Below, piece after piece: positions 22,193-31,453 of a DNA stretch of 64,000 nt. Location of the stretch: the NCBI RefSeq assembly GCF_024213555.1, contig NZ_JANAVO010000001.1, positions 2,790,001 through 2,854,000 of the forward strand. Direction: 5' to 3'. Source of the stretch: Allokutzneria sp. A3M-2-11 16 (GTDB lineage: Bacteria > Actinomycetota > Actinomycetes > Mycobacteriales > Pseudonocardiaceae). A model generated the notes under the pieces. That model ran no database searches. It saw only the letters and a list, made by a program, of their open reading frames with translations, and was not told the DNA's origin. Each line of letters starts with the position of its first letter. Within the stretch, counting starts at the first letter, position 1. The position numbers and the translations under genes are program-made.

Positions 22193-23310
22193 AGCTCAAC
22201 CTGCGTTCCGTCGTGCTGCCGCCGGTGCTGGCCGTCGCCTTCGCCGCGCTGCTGTGCGGCCTGGCGCTGCTGCTCTCCGGCGCGAACCCGTTCACCGCCT
22301 TCGGCGCCATGGTGGCCGAGGTCGGCGAGGGCACGGCGGCGGTCGACATCATCAACGGTGGTGCGACCTACTACCTGATCGCGCTCGCCGTGGCGATCGG
22401 CTTCCAGATGAAGCTGTTCAACATCGGCGTCGAGGGCCAGTACCGGATCGCCGCGGTGACCGCGATGATCGTCGGCGGCGCGATCACGCTGCCGCCCGGC
22501 CTGCACGCCCTGGTGATCATGCTGGTGGCCATCGTCGCCGGTGCGCTCTACGCCGCGATCCCCGCGCTGCTCAAGGCCTACCGCGGGGTCAGCGAGGTCA
22601 TCTCCACGATCATGCTCAACGCGATCGCGCTGGGCGTGGTGGCGTTCCTGTTGAAGCCGGACGTGTTCGGCGAGCTGCGCGCCAACAGCCTCACCACGGG
22701 CGAGCTGCCCGAGTCGGCCCACGTGCCCGGCATCCCGCTGGGCGCGGCCGGCACGATCTTCGGCCTCGGCCTGCTGTCGGTGGTCGCGGGCGTCGGCTAC
22801 TGGGTGCTGATGAACCGCACCCGGTTCGGCTTCGAGCTGCGCGCCTCCGGTGAGTCCGCCACCGCGGCAACCGCGGGCGGCGTCAACGCCAAGCGCATGA
22901 TCATCGCGGCGATGCTGATCTCCGGCGCGATCGCCGGGCTGACCGCGCTGCCCGAGCTGCTCGGCCGCGACCACACGTTCACCCAGAACTTCCCGCAGGG
23001 CTACGGCTTCAGCGGCATCGCGATCGCGCTGCTCGGCCGCAACCACGCGGGCGGCATCGCCTTCGGCGCGCTGCTGTGGGCGTTCCTGGACCGCTCCGCG
23101 CTCGCCCTGGACAACATCGGCGTGCCCAAGGAGATCGTCACGATCATGCAGGGCGCGATCGTGCTCTCCGTGGTCGTGGCCTACGAGATCGTCCGCAGGA
23201 TGCAGCTGGCCGCCGAGCAACGGCGGGTCGGCCAGCAGCTCGGGACGACGAACGGAAACGGGGCGGACAGACAACCGGCCGCGACGAGTGCCGGTGGAGG
23301 TGCGGAGTGA
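22189..23310 (+). CDS. Nucleoside ABC transporter permease 1
   Basis: A 373-aa BPD_transp_2 family permease with eight to ten hydrophobic segments. The motif FNIGVEGQYRIAA and the later RASGESATAATAGGVNAKRM cytoplasmic loop are typical of NupB/YufP-type subunits that contact the ATPase. The GTG start overlaps the ATPase stop. The hydrophilic C-terminal tail (about 30 residues, Gly/Ala/Asn-rich) is cytoplasmic. It forms the channel with the next gene's product. Confidence 0.93.
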
Positions 23311-24578
23311 CCACGCTGATCTCCAAGGACCCCGTCGACGGCGGCGCGGTGCCCGCGTCCCGGAAGCGGAAGGTCCCGGGCTGGTCGAAGGGCGCGATCT
23401 GGCTGGCCGCGGTGATCGCCGCGCTGTCGGCCGCCTCGTACCTGACCGGGGTGGCGCAGCTGACCGCCTCCGGCACCCTGCAGACCGCGCTGGTGCTGGC
23501 GATCCCGATCCTGCTCGCCGCGCTCGGCGGCCTGTGGGCGGAGCGCGCCGGTGTGATCAACATCGGCCTCGAAGGCATGATGATCATGGGCACCTGGGGC
23601 GCGGCCTGGGCCGGCTACCAGTGGGGCCCGTGGGCCGCGCTGATCGCGGCCGCGGTCTTCGGCGCGCTCGGCGGCCTGGTGCACGCGATCGCCACGATCA
23701 CCTTCGGCGTCAACCACATCGTCTCCGGTGTGGCGATCAACCTGCTCGGCGCGGGCCTGACGAAGTACCTGTCCACGCTGCTGTTCCAGCCGGTGTCGAA
23801 CAACCCGAGGGAATCGCCCGCGGTGCCCAAGTTCGACACGTACTCCGCGCAGCCGCTCTCCGACTGGCTCGCGGACCTGGAGAACATGCAGCGGGTCGGC
23901 GTGTCCGACGTCGCGGGCGTGCTGCGCGGCCTGGTCACCGGTGTCTCACCGCTGACCATGCTGGCGCTGCTGCTGGTCCCGGTCAGCTACCTGGTGCTCT
24001 GGCGCAGCCGGTTCGGCCTGCGCCTGCGCTCCTGCGGGGAGAACCCGGTGGCCGCCGAGTCGCTCGGCGTCAACGTCTACCTGCACAAGTACGCCGCGGT
24101 GGTCATCTCCGGTGCCCTCGCGGGCCTCGGCGGCGCCGCGCTGGTGCTCAACCCCGGTCAGCCCGGCTACCTCGAAGGCCAGACCGGCGGCCGCGGCTAC
24201 ATCGGCCTCGCCGCGATGATCTTCGGCAACTGGCGGCCGACCGGCCTGCTCGGCGGTTCGGCGCTGTTCGGCTACGTCGACGGCCTCCAGCTGCGCAGCG
24301 GCGGCGCCACGGTGATGGCGCTGTTCTACGCGGCGGTGCTGGTGCTGATCGCCATCGCGGTGTGGCTGGTCGCGCGCCGGAAGGTGGTCGCGGCGGGCGT
24401 CACGCTCGTCGGGACCGCGGCGCTGTACCTGTTCTACATCTCGGTGGACGAGATGCCCAGCCAGCTCTCCACCTACCTGCCGCACATGGTCACCCTGATC
24501 GTGCTCGCGGTCGCCGCCCAACGCCTCCGCCCACCCGCCGCCAACGGTGACGAGTACCGCAGAGGCCGAGGCCACTAG
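23307..24578 (+). CDS. Nucleoside ABC transporter permease 2
   Basis: A 423-aa second permease of the same family (NupC/YufQ type), with NIGLEGMMIMGTWGAAW as the equivalent of the first permease's conserved loop and RSCGENPVAAESLGVNVY as its ATPase-coupling loop. A 25-residue cytoplasmic N-terminus precedes the first helix. The C-terminus has two extra hydrophobic segments (VVAAGVTLVGTAALYLFYI; HMVTLIVLAVAAQRL), making it longer than usual. The GTG start overlaps the permease 1 stop. A 123-bp palindromic element lies 21 bp after its stop. Confidence 0.93.
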   Translation: MTTLISKDPVDGGAVPASRKRKVPGWSKGAIWLAAVIAALSAASYLTGVAQLTASGTLQTALVLAIPILLAALGGLWAERAGVINIGLEGMMIMGTWGAAWAGYQWGPWAALIAAAVFGALGGLVHAIATITFGVNHIVSGVAINLLGAGLTKYLSTLLFQPVSNNPRESPAVPKFDTYSAQPLSDWLADLENMQRVGVSDVAGVLRGLVTGVSPLTMLALLLVPVSYLVLWRSRFGLRLRSCGENPVAAESLGVNVYLHKYAAVVISGALAGLGGAALVLNPGQPGYLEGQTGGRGYIGLAAMIFGNWRPTGLLGGSALFGYVDGLQLRSGGATVMALFYAAVLVLIAIAVWLVARRKVVAAGVTLVGTAALYLFYISVDEMPSQLSTYLPHMVTLIVLAVAAQRLRPPAANGDEYRRGRGH

Positions 24579-24599
24579 CCCGTCCCAGCGGAGGTTGGA

Positions 24600-24722
24600 C
24601 AGTCTTCAAGTCCAACGCACCCCGCCGAAAACGGTCTCAAACCGCCCCCAACCCCGAGGCTCGCCCCGGGTTGGGGGCGGTTTGCGATCGCGGAGCGGCG
24701 GGTCGGGCGTACTTGAAGACCG
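24600..24722. repeat. 123-bp palindromic repeat element, copy 2
   Basis: Same length as copy 1 (2553-2675). The right end gtacttgaagaccg at 24709-24722 is identical in both copies, and the left end cagtcttcaagtcc at 24600-24613 matches its complement at 12 of 14 positions. The interior holds a strong stem (accgcccccaacccc paired with gggttgggggcggt, about 24640-24681). It separates the permease gene from cdd and could end the transporter transcript, giving cdd-deoA its own promoter. Confidence 0.8.
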
Positions 24723-24789
24723 ACGTGAGCTGAGCCCGAAAGTGGGGCGTGCGTACCACTTTCCGGCTTTCGTTTGCGAGGATGCCGTA

Positions 24790-25194
24790 GTGGTCGCCGT
24801 CGATTGGGAACACCTGCGCGCCGCCGCCGTCACCGCGGCGAAGTCCGCCTACTGCCCGTACTCCGGGCTGCAGGTGGGCTCCGCCGCGATCTGTGACGAC
24901 GGGCGGCTGGTCCAGGGCTGCAATGTCGAGAACGCCTCCTACGGGGTCGGGCTGTGCGCCGAGTGCGCCATGGTCGGCCAGCTCCGGCTCACCGGTGGCG
25001 GGAACTTCGTCGCCGTCGCCGTGCGCGACGGGGGCGGGAACCTGCTGATGCCGTGCGGCCGCTGCCGCCAGCTGCTGTTCGAGATGGGCGGGCCGGACTG
25101 CCTGCTGGAGACCCCGCGCGGCGTGCTGCCGATGCGGGACGTGCTGCCCGACGCGTTCGGGCCCGACCACCTGCCCGGGAGAACCAATGGCTGA
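24790..25194 (+). CDS. cdd: Cytidine deaminase
   Basis: Converts cytidine and deoxycytidine to uridine and deoxyuridine. The 134-aa protein is the small homotetrameric type with three zinc cysteines: CAEC (first Cys with the catalytic Glu in LCAECAM) and PCGRCRQ. NVENASYG and AYCPYSGLQVG are the substrate-site and N-terminal signatures. The start is the GTG at 24790; the upstream frame runs into the 123-bp repeat. Its last 8 bp overlap the deoA start, so the two are coupled. Confidence 0.96.
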   Translation: MVAVDWEHLRAAAVTAAKSAYCPYSGLQVGSAAICDDGRLVQGCNVENASYGVGLCAECAMVGQLRLTGGGNFVAVAVRDGGGNLLMPCGRCRQLLFEMGGPDCLLETPRGVLPMRDVLPDAFGPDHLPGRTNG

Positions 25195-26467
25195 GCACTT
25201 CGCCGCCGTGGACGTCATCAGAGCCAAGCGCGACGGCAAGCGGCTCACCGATCCGCAGATCGACTGGGTGATCGACGCCTACACCAGGGGCGTCGTCGCC
25301 GACGAGCAGATGAGCGCGCTCGCCATGGCGATCTTCCTCAACGGCATGGAGTCCGCCGAGACCGCCCGCTGGACCCGCGCCATGGTCGCCTCCGGCGAGC
25401 GCCTGTCGCTCTCGGTGGACAGGCCGACCGTGGACAAGCACTCCACCGGCGGCGTCGGCGACAAGATCACGCTGCCGCTGGCCCCGCTCGTCGCCGCCTG
25501 CGGGGCCGCGGTCCCGCAGCTGTCCGGCCGCGGCCTCGGCCACACCGGCGGCACGCTGGACAAGCTGGAGTCGATCCCCGGCTGGCGCGCGCAGCTGACC
25601 ACCGAGGAGATCGCCGAGCAGCTGACCAAGGTCGGCGCGGTGGTCTGCGCGGCCACCGAGGGGCTGGCGCCCGCCGACCGCAAGCTCTACGCGCTGCGCG
25701 ATGTCACCGGCACGGTCGAGGCGATCCCGCTGATCGCCAGCTCGATCATGAGCAAGAAGATCGCCGAGGGCGCCGACGCCCTGGTGCTGGACGTGAAGTT
25801 CGGCTCCGGCGCGTTCATGAAGTCCGCCGATGACGCCCGCCGCCTGGCCGAGGCGCTGGTCGGCATCGGCGTGGACCACGGGCTCAAGGTCAGCGCGCTG
25901 CTCACCGACATGTCCGTCCCCCTCGGCCGCGCGGTCGGCAACGCGCTGGAGGTCGCCGAGTCCGTCGACGTGCTGCGCGGCGGCGGCCCGGCCGACGTCG
26001 TCGAGCTGACCGTGGCGCTGGCCAGGGAGATGCTGTCGCTGGCCGGGATCTCCACCGATCCCGCCGAGGTCCTCGCCTCCGGCGGCGCGTACGACACGTG
26101 GGCGCAGATGATCTCCGCTCAGGGCGGCGACCCGGACGCGGAGCTGCCGCGGGCGCAGCACGTGCACGTCGTCGAAGCGCCCGAAGACGGTGTCCTCGCG
26201 ACGCTGGACGCCTACTCCGTGGGCGTGGCGGGCTGGCGGCTGGGCGCGGGCCGGGCGCGCAAGGAGGACCCGGTGCAGGCGGGCGCGGGCGTGCTCTGCC
26301 TCGCCAAGCCCGGCGACGAGGTCCGCAAGGGCGAACCGCTGCTGGAGCTGCACACCGACACCCCGGACGCGATCCCGGCCGCGCTGCGGGACCTCGAAGG
26401 CAGCTACACCGTCGCCGGCTCCGCGCCGGTCCGCGACTCCCTGGTGCTCGACGTCATCAGGGGATAG
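25187..26467 (+). CDS. deoA: Thymidine (pyrimidine-nucleoside) phosphorylase
   Basis: Phosphorolyses thymidine and deoxyuridine to base and deoxyribose-1-phosphate. The 426-aa length is standard. KHSTGGVGDKITL is the phosphate-binding signature and LSGRGLGHTGGTLDKLES the domain hinge. The ATG overlaps cdd by 8 bp, with ggaga upstream. Deoxyuridine from Cdd is a direct substrate, which explains the coupling. The end of the gene is odd: the last codons plus stop form a perfect 17-bp tandem duplication (26453-26486), followed by a strong terminator. Confidence 0.96.
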   Translation: MAEHFAAVDVIRAKRDGKRLTDPQIDWVIDAYTRGVVADEQMSALAMAIFLNGMESAETARWTRAMVASGERLSLSVDRPTVDKHSTGGVGDKITLPLAPLVAACGAAVPQLSGRGLGHTGGTLDKLESIPGWRAQLTTEEIAEQLTKVGAVVCAATEGLAPADRKLYALRDVTGTVEAIPLIASSIMSKKIAEGADALVLDVKFGSGAFMKSADDARRLAEALVGIGVDHGLKVSALLTDMSVPLGRAVGNALEVAESVDVLRGGGPADVVELTVALAREMLSLAGISTDPAEVLASGGAYDTWAQMISAQGGDPDAELPRAQHVHVVEAPEDGVLATLDAYSVGVAGWRLGAGRARKEDPVQAGAGVLCLAKPGDEVRKGEPLLELHTDTPDAIPAALRDLEGSYTVAGSAPVRDSLVLDVIRG

Positions 26468-26486
26468 CAGTCATCAGGGGATAGCA
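26453..26486. repeat. Perfect 17-bp tandem duplication at the deoA stop
   Basis: gtcatcaggggatagca at 26453-26469 is repeated without change at 26470-26486. It spans the last codons and the TAG stop, so it adds no coding capacity. Confidence 0.95.
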
Positions 26487-26525
26487 AAGGGGCGCATCCG
26501 GCAGAAGGTCCGGATGCGCCCCTTT
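26486..26525. terminator. Bidirectional terminator between deoA and the coiled-coil gene
   Basis: A 16-bp perfect stem (aaaggggcgcatccgg at 26486-26501 and its complement at 26510-26525) with an 8-nt loop and an A/T run on each side. It serves the convergent genes on both strands. Confidence 0.92.
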
Positions 26526-26543
26526 TCGACGGTTGGTCCTAGA

Positions 26544-27767
26544 TCAGGCGTCGATCTCCTCGGGGAGCTCGGCGTCCTTGTCGTCACCGCGCGGCTTGCC
26601 GTTCACCTTCTGCTGCCGGGCGCGGCGCTGCGGCCGGGGCAGCTGCGCGGGCGGCGGGGGCGGGGTCGGCGCGCCGCCACCGAGGATCAGCTCGGCGAAG
26701 GTGGCCATGGCCTCGTCCAGCTGCGCGGCGTTGCGGCGCTCGGTCTCCTCGTTGGCCTTGCGGACCAGCGAGAGCACGGTCTCGTTGGTCGGCCGGTCAC
26801 CGACGACGCCCGTCAGCTTGTCCAGGTACTGCCCGGTGGCCTTGCCCAGGTCGTCCAGCTTCGAGGTCAGGTCGCCCTCGACGCCGTCGATCCGGTTGTC
26901 CACGCCCTCGATGCGGGTGTTGACGCCGTCCAGGCGCTCGGCAAGCGCGTCGAGCTGGTCGGTGTGGTCCACCGCCGGGCGGGCCAGCACCTCCTCGAAG
27001 CGGCCCTGGAGCGCGTCGTGCGTCTCGCCGACGGAGTTCTCCAGCGAGGTCCGCGCGTCGGCGACCGAGCCCTCCAGCGACGTGCGGGCCGCGGTGACCG
27101 CCTGCTCCAGCGAGGTGCGGGCCTGGCCGACCTCGGTGCGCAGGCCGTCGGTGCTCTCGGTGAGCGAGCGCTGCAGGGCCTCGCGGGTGCCGTCGAGGTG
27201 CTCGTGCACGCCCTCGTCGACCTCGTCGATGCGGCCGCGCAGAACCGTCTCCAGCGCTTCGAGGCGCTCGCGCATCGGACCCGTCACCAGGTTCGGCACG
27301 GCCTCGGTCTTGCCGTCCTGCTTGTCCAGGTGCAGGTCGAGGTCGTCGAGCCGCTTGTGGATGTGCGAGAGCTTGTCCTCGAGCCCGTCCATCCGGACGT
27401 GCACGCCCTCCATGCGACCGGACACACCGTCGAGGCGCCCGTCGAGCTGGCTGAAGGGAACGGCGAGCTTGTCGACGAGCCCGTCGACCGCCCTGCCGAG
27501 TCCGGCGATGGCGCCGTCCTGGGCCTCGAGCTTCGCGAGGGCCTCGTCCAGGCGCTCGGCCAGCACGCTGACCTCGGTCCGGTCCGGCAGTTCGGAGATG
27601 CGCTTGCGGACGGCGCCGAGGGACTCCAGCGGCGACATCCGGGCGTGGATCTCGTCCAGCGCGTCGAAGATCTGCTGCTGCTCGCTCTCACGGATCTCCG
27701 CGGCGCGGGTGAGCATGTTCCGCATCCGATCGAAAGACATCGTCGACGTGTGGTTGTTCTCGCTCAC
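26544..27767 (-). CDS. Long coiled-coil protein of unknown function
   Basis: A 407-aa soluble protein that is nearly all heptad or hendecad helix between residues 15 and 350. Successive segments repeat the pattern hydrophobic-D/G-R-L/M (QLDGRLDGVSGRMEGVHVRMDGLEDKL region, residues 107-133). Three exact-length 11-residue repeats (ARTSLEQAVTA, ARTSLEGSVAD, ARTSLENSVGE) run at 216-248. The C-terminus is a Pro-rich and charged tail. No membrane segment or enzymatic motif is seen. I do not recognise a functional family; it may be a scaffold or cytoskeletal-like factor. Start is GTG at 27767, divergent from add. Confidence 0.7.
   Translation of the reverse strand: MSENNHTSTMSFDRMRNMLTRAAEIRESEQQQIFDALDEIHARMSPLESLGAVRKRISELPDRTEVSVLAERLDEALAKLEAQDGAIAGLGRAVDGLVDKLAVPFSQLDGRLDGVSGRMEGVHVRMDGLEDKLSHIHKRLDDLDLHLDKQDGKTEAVPNLVTGPMRERLEALETVLRGRIDEVDEGVHEHLDGTREALQRSLTESTDGLRTEVGQARTSLEQAVTAARTSLEGSVADARTSLENSVGETHDALQGRFEEVLARPAVDHTDQLDALAERLDGVNTRIEGVDNRIDGVEGDLTSKLDDLGKATGQYLDKLTGVVGDRPTNETVLSLVRKANEETERRNAAQLDEAMATFAELILGGGAPTPPPPPAQLPRPQRRARQQKVNGKPRGDDKDAELPEEIDA
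27024..27122 (-). repeat. Three in-frame 33-bp repeats in the coiled-coil gene
   Basis: Three consecutive 33-bp units encode the 11-residue motif ARTSLE-x-x-V-x-x at residues 216-248. An 11-residue (hendecad) period predicts a nearly straight or right-handed coiled coil, different from the surrounding heptads. Confidence 0.7.
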
Positions 27768-28141
27768 AGCAGGTGACCTTCGTCCGATGGGGAGGGGAGA
27801 GGACGATGGCGAGCGTAGCCAGTCCCCCGATCAGTGGTCCATGAGACCCCGCCGAGGGAACGGAATCCCACGATGAGTTAGCCCGATCAGGTGACACCAG
27901 GGTGGAGGTGAAGGCGAAGTGAAGCGAGGGGCGACGGCTTCGTTCGAGTGCACGCACCCCGTTCGAGTTACAAAAACCCCGACTTTGATTGCTTTCCGTC
28001 GCGCAGATGTCCGCGACGGGGCGCCAAGAGCCAGCCGACAGTGTGGAGTTTCGCACGCCGCAAACGGGCCAACATGATCATAGCGTGAGCGAAATTGGTG
28101 TGCGAGCCGAGGTTGGCGCAGGTGAGGAGTACCGTGTCGCC
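27768..28141. other. 374-bp divergent intergenic region upstream of add
   Basis: No gene is supported; the frame of add is open upstream but lacks conserved residues before MSTPVTL. It holds the promoters for the coiled-coil gene and add. A lower-GC patch at about 27960-28000 and a short palindrome atgatcat near 28074-28081 are the only notable features. Confidence 0.5.
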
Positions 28142-29230
28142 ATGTCAACCCCGGTGACCCTGGAGAGCATTCGCACCGCACCCAAGGTGCTCCTGCACGA
28201 CCATCTCGACGGCGGCCTGCGCCCGCAGACGGTGATCGACCTGGCCCGCGAGAACGGCTACGACGCACTACCCACCCACGACGCCGAGGAACTCGGCGTC
28301 TGGTTCCGGGACGCCGCCGACTCCGGCTCGCTGGTGCGCTACCTCGAGACCTTCGCGCACACCGTCGGCGTGATGCAGACCCGCGAGGCCCTCGTGCGCG
28401 TCGCCGCCGAGGCCGTCGAGGACCTGGCCGCGGACGGCATCGTCTACGCCGAGGTCCGCTACGCCCCCGAGCTGTTCACCGAGGGCGGCCTGACCCTGGA
28501 CCAGATCGTGCAGGCCGTCGAGGAGGGCTACCGCCTCGGTGAGCGCCGCTGCGCGGAGGCGGGCAAGAAGATCCGCATCGGCACGCTGCTGTGCGCCATG
28601 CGGCAGAACGCGCGGTCGCTGGAGATCGCCGAGCTGACCGTGCGCTACCGCGACGCCGGTGTCGTCGGCTTCGACATCGCGGGCCCGGAGGCGGGCTTCC
28701 CGCCCACCCGCAACCTGGACGCCTTCGAGTACCTGCGCCAGCAGAACCACCACTTCACCATCCACGCCGGCGAGGCGTTCGGGCTGCCGTCGATCTGGGA
28801 GGCCATCCAGCACTGCGGCGCCGAGCGGCTGGGCCACGGCGTGCGGATCATGGACGACATCAAGGTCGACGAGGACGGCACCGTCCACCTCGGCAGGCTC
28901 GCCGGATACGTCAGGGACCGGCGCATCCCGCTGGAGATGTGCCCCAGTTCCAACGTGCAGACCGGCGCGGCCACCTCGATCGCCGAACACCCGATCGGCC
29001 TGCTGGCGAAGCTGCGTTTCCGGGTCACGGTGAACACCGACAACCGGCTGATGAGCAACTGCACCGTTTCCGGCGAGTTCGCCGCATTGCACGAGGCCTT
29101 CGGATACGACTGGGCCGACATGCAGTGGTTCACGGTCAACGCGATGAAGTCGTCGTTCCTCGGGTTCGACGAGCGGCTCGCCCTCATCAACGACGTGATC
29201 AAGCCGGGATACGCCAAGCTGATCGGCTGA
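28142..29230 (+). CDS. add: Adenosine deaminase
   Basis: Zinc enzyme converting adenosine and deoxyadenosine to inosine and deoxyinosine. The 362-aa protein has the metal ligands H19-x-H21 in LLHDHLDGG, the HAGEAFG motif with a zinc His and nearby catalytic Glu, the later LGHGVRI (His), and CPSSNVQTG followed by NTDNRL (Asp). The start ATG at 28142 is chosen because homology begins there. Its product feeds the purine nucleoside phosphorylase at 47060. A terminator follows at 29242-29275. Confidence 0.96.
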   Translation: MSTPVTLESIRTAPKVLLHDHLDGGLRPQTVIDLARENGYDALPTHDAEELGVWFRDAADSGSLVRYLETFAHTVGVMQTREALVRVAAEAVEDLAADGIVYAEVRYAPELFTEGGLTLDQIVQAVEEGYRLGERRCAEAGKKIRIGTLLCAMRQNARSLEIAELTVRYRDAGVVGFDIAGPEAGFPPTRNLDAFEYLRQQNHHFTIHAGEAFGLPSIWEAIQHCGAERLGHGVRIMDDIKVDEDGTVHLGRLAGYVRDRRIPLEMCPSSNVQTGAATSIAEHPIGLLAKLRFRVTVNTDNRLMSNCTVSGEFAALHEAFGYDWADMQWFTVNAMKSSFLGFDERLALINDVIKPGYAKLIG

Positions 29231-29241
29231 TCCCGCACGGC

Positions 29242-29275
29242 AAAAGGCCCCCGCCGATGTGGCGGGGGCCCTTTT
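29242..29275. terminator. Bidirectional terminator after add
   Basis: A 13-14-bp GC-rich stem (aaaaggcccccgcc / ggcgggggcccttttc with one bulged base) and a 5-nt loop, flanked by A and T runs. It lies between convergent genes. Confidence 0.92.
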
Positions 29276-29285
29276 CGTTGTCAGG

Positions 29286-30548
29286 TCAGTGCTTGCGCAG
29301 CCGGTCCTCGAGGTTTCCGACCAGCTCCTGCCAGACGCCGACCTCCGCGGTGAACGGCGCGCTCGGCGCGAGCCGCGTGGGGTCGGGCCGCAGCACGAAG
29401 GAGACCATCCAGCCCAGCGGCTCGGACGTGGTCAGCGCGTTGGCCACCCGGTCGTCGTCGGCCCACTCGGCGGCGTCGGTCAGCAGCTCGACCGCGAGCT
29501 CCAGCTGCGTCGGGTCCATCGCCTCCGGCCCCTCGGCCAGATCGTCGGCGATGCCGTTGAGCACGTAGACGTTGTCCTGGTGGACCTCGACGTCCAGTTC
29601 GCCGCCGGTGGCCTTGGCGAGGACGTCCTCCCAGGTCGAGACCTCGGCGAGCTGGTTGCGCGTCGGGTCGGCCGCCGAGCTGTCGGCCAGGTGGCGGGCC
29701 AGGGCGCGGGCCGAGGTGAACACGTCGATCTGCCCGTCGGAGCCGAGGAAGACCGGGCGCTCCTCCTGGTCGTCGACCGGCAGGTAGCAGCGCAGCGTGT
29801 AGTACTCGGCCTGGCTCGTGATGATCTTGATCGGGTCGATGCCGACCTCGCCCCAGAAGCCGATCGGCTCGTCGGAGTCCTCTTCAGAAGACGCTGCGGA
29901 CTCGTCGTCGATCTCCTCGGGCTCCGTCTCTGCCTCCGCAGTGCTTTCTTCGAAGGCGGCCAGCTCCTCCTGGGCGGTGGCGAGCGCGGTCGCCTCGACC
30001 TCCGGCGTGGTCAGCAGGCCGTCGATCGCGTCGAGCACCTCGTCCCAGCGCTCGGAGACGACCTTGGCGATCTCGTTCCACCGGGCCTCGCCCTCGCGGC
30101 CGGTGAACGGGAAGGTGCCCTGCTGCAGCACGGTGAAGCCCGCGGCCTCGTTCAGCACCTCGTGCACGACCTCCAGGTCGCACACGTCCGCGAGCGAGCG
30201 CAGGATCGCGACGACGTCGGCCAGGTCGCCGATCGTCCAGGTGTCCGGCTCCTCCGCGACCAGCTCGGGCACGCCGACCAGGTCGTAGCGGTGGTCCTCC
30301 TCGGGCACCAGCTCGCCGACGGTCAGCGCGGGCACCACGTGCCAGGCCGGGTGGTCGATCAGGTCGTGCTCGGTCGCGGTGCGCGTGTACGCCGCGAGCT
30401 GGGCCGCGTCCGGGAAGGCGTAGAGGTCGTCCTCGTGCCCGAGGAACGCCTCCCACTCCTCGCCGTCCTCGCGCCAGCGCGGTGCCCACAGGGTGAGCAG
30501 GTCGCCCTTGGGCAGGACGAGTTCGATCGGGACGATGTCCTGCGCCAT
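29286..30548 (-). CDS. Conserved acidic protein (Rv3311-like)
   Basis: A 420-aa soluble, strongly acidic protein with no recognisable catalytic motif. It has an N-terminal block beginning MAQDIVPIELVLPKGDLLTLW, a Glu/Asp/Ser-rich low-complexity linker near residues 205-230, and a second globular block to the C-terminus. Homologues in related actinomycetes are, to my recollection, sometimes labelled primosomal protein without experimental support. Length and position next to add match M. tuberculosis Rv3311. The start is ATG at 30548. It is the last minus-strand gene before the add terminator. Confidence 0.7.
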   Translation of the reverse strand: MAQDIVPIELVLPKGDLLTLWAPRWREDGEEWEAFLGHEDDLYAFPDAAQLAAYTRTATEHDLIDHPAWHVVPALTVGELVPEEDHRYDLVGVPELVAEEPDTWTIGDLADVVAILRSLADVCDLEVVHEVLNEAAGFTVLQQGTFPFTGREGEARWNEIAKVVSERWDEVLDAIDGLLTTPEVEATALATAQEELAAFEESTAEAETEPEEIDDESAASSEEDSDEPIGFWGEVGIDPIKIITSQAEYYTLRCYLPVDDQEERPVFLGSDGQIDVFTSARALARHLADSSAADPTRNQLAEVSTWEDVLAKATGGELDVEVHQDNVYVLNGIADDLAEGPEAMDPTQLELAVELLTDAAEWADDDRVANALTTSEPLGWMVSFVLRPDPTRLAPSAPFTAEVGVWQELVGNLEDRLRKH

Positions 30549-30613
30549 CCATGCCTCCGGGTAAGCGGACTTCTTCCGGGGCGCAGCCTACGGGGTGCTC
30601 AAGATCATGCTGT

Positions 30614-31066
30614 TCACCGGTCCGACCGCAGGGTGGAGGCGTCGAAGGTGAACACGTCGTCCTCGTCGTCCGCCTCGGCGGAGTGCGTTGCCGCGTCAGG
30701 GAAAGCCGTGCTCACCGGCACCACTTCGGCGGCTCGTTCCCGTTCCGGGGCAGGCCCGGCGACGGCTTCGATCGCCGCTGTCAGCTCATCGCCGAGTACC
30801 GGCGCCATCACGTTGTACGCCCGCTGATTGGCCTGTTCGGCCGCGGCCTGGGCGGCGCGCACGATCTCCTCGCCGAGCGTTGGTCCGAGCCGCACCGAGT
30901 TCGGGTGCAACCGCAGTCCGACAAGGCGTCCCCGGGCGGTCACCGTCGCTTCGACAAGACCGTCCGCGCTCGTCGCCGTTCCCGTGACCGTTGCGAGGGC
31001 GCGCTCCAGCTCGGCCGCCTGGGCTCGCTGTTGTTCCGCGGAGGCGATCAGCTCGGGCGTGCTCAC
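30614..31066 (-). CDS. YbaB/EbfC-like protein A (ESX-linked)
   Basis: A 150-aa protein with the YbaB/EbfC fold pattern: an N-terminal helix (PELIASAEQQRAQAAELERAL), a strand hairpin (VEATVTARGRLVGLRLHP) and a second long helix, then an acidic C-terminal extension ending in DEDDVFTFDAST. YbaB proteins are DNA-binding, but divergent members like this lie in ESX clusters with no proven role. The GTG start overlaps the stop of the second YbaB-like gene upstream (GTGA). Confidence 0.75.
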   Translation of the reverse strand: MSTPELIASAEQQRAQAAELERALATVTGTATSADGLVEATVTARGRLVGLRLHPNSVRLGPTLGEEIVRAAQAAAEQANQRAYNVMAPVLGDELTAAIEAVAGPAPERERAAEVVPVSTAFPDAATHSAEADDEDDVFTFDASTLRSDR

Positions 31067-31440
31067 AACGGCCTCCTCAGCAGCGGACCGGCTTCGTCGT
31101 CGTCCTCGTCGTCCGCGCGCTCGATGCCCAGCGAGACCAACTCGTTCCGGGCCGACGCGTCCAACACGGCGCCGACCGCGTGGTGCAGCCGCCCACCCGC
31201 CGCGCGTTCCGCACGCCCGGCCAGCGCGAGGATTTCCCTTGCCAGCGCATCGGTGTTCATCCGCAGCGCGGCCGGTCCCAGCCGCACGTCGTGCAGTCCG
31301 CCACCGGGCACCACCTCCACGACGACCTCGCCGTCGCCGGACGTGGCCCGGCCGAGGATCGGTCCGGTGCGGGCGAGGCGGTCGGCCACGCGGTCCTCGG
31401 TCGCCCTGATTCCCGCGGCCGCGCGGGTGACGTCGTCCAT
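31063..31440 (-). CDS. YbaB/EbfC-like protein B (ESX-linked)
   Basis: A 125-aa paralogue-like partner with the same helix-hairpin-helix plan (DGEVVVEVVPGGGLHDVRLGPAA as the hairpin) and an acidic C-terminus with ADDEDDDEA. The start ATG at 31440 is 14 bp after the NlpC/P60 gene; the frame is open further upstream but only antisense-like sequence is gained. Two consecutive YbaB-like genes suggest a heteromeric complex. Confidence 0.72.
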   Translation of the reverse strand: MDDVTRAAAGIRATEDRVADRLARTGPILGRATSGDGEVVVEVVPGGGLHDVRLGPAALRMNTDALAREILALAGRAERAAGGRLHHAVGAVLDASARNELVSLGIERADDEDDDEAGPLLRRPL

Positions 31441-31453
31441 GATCAGCTCGCTC

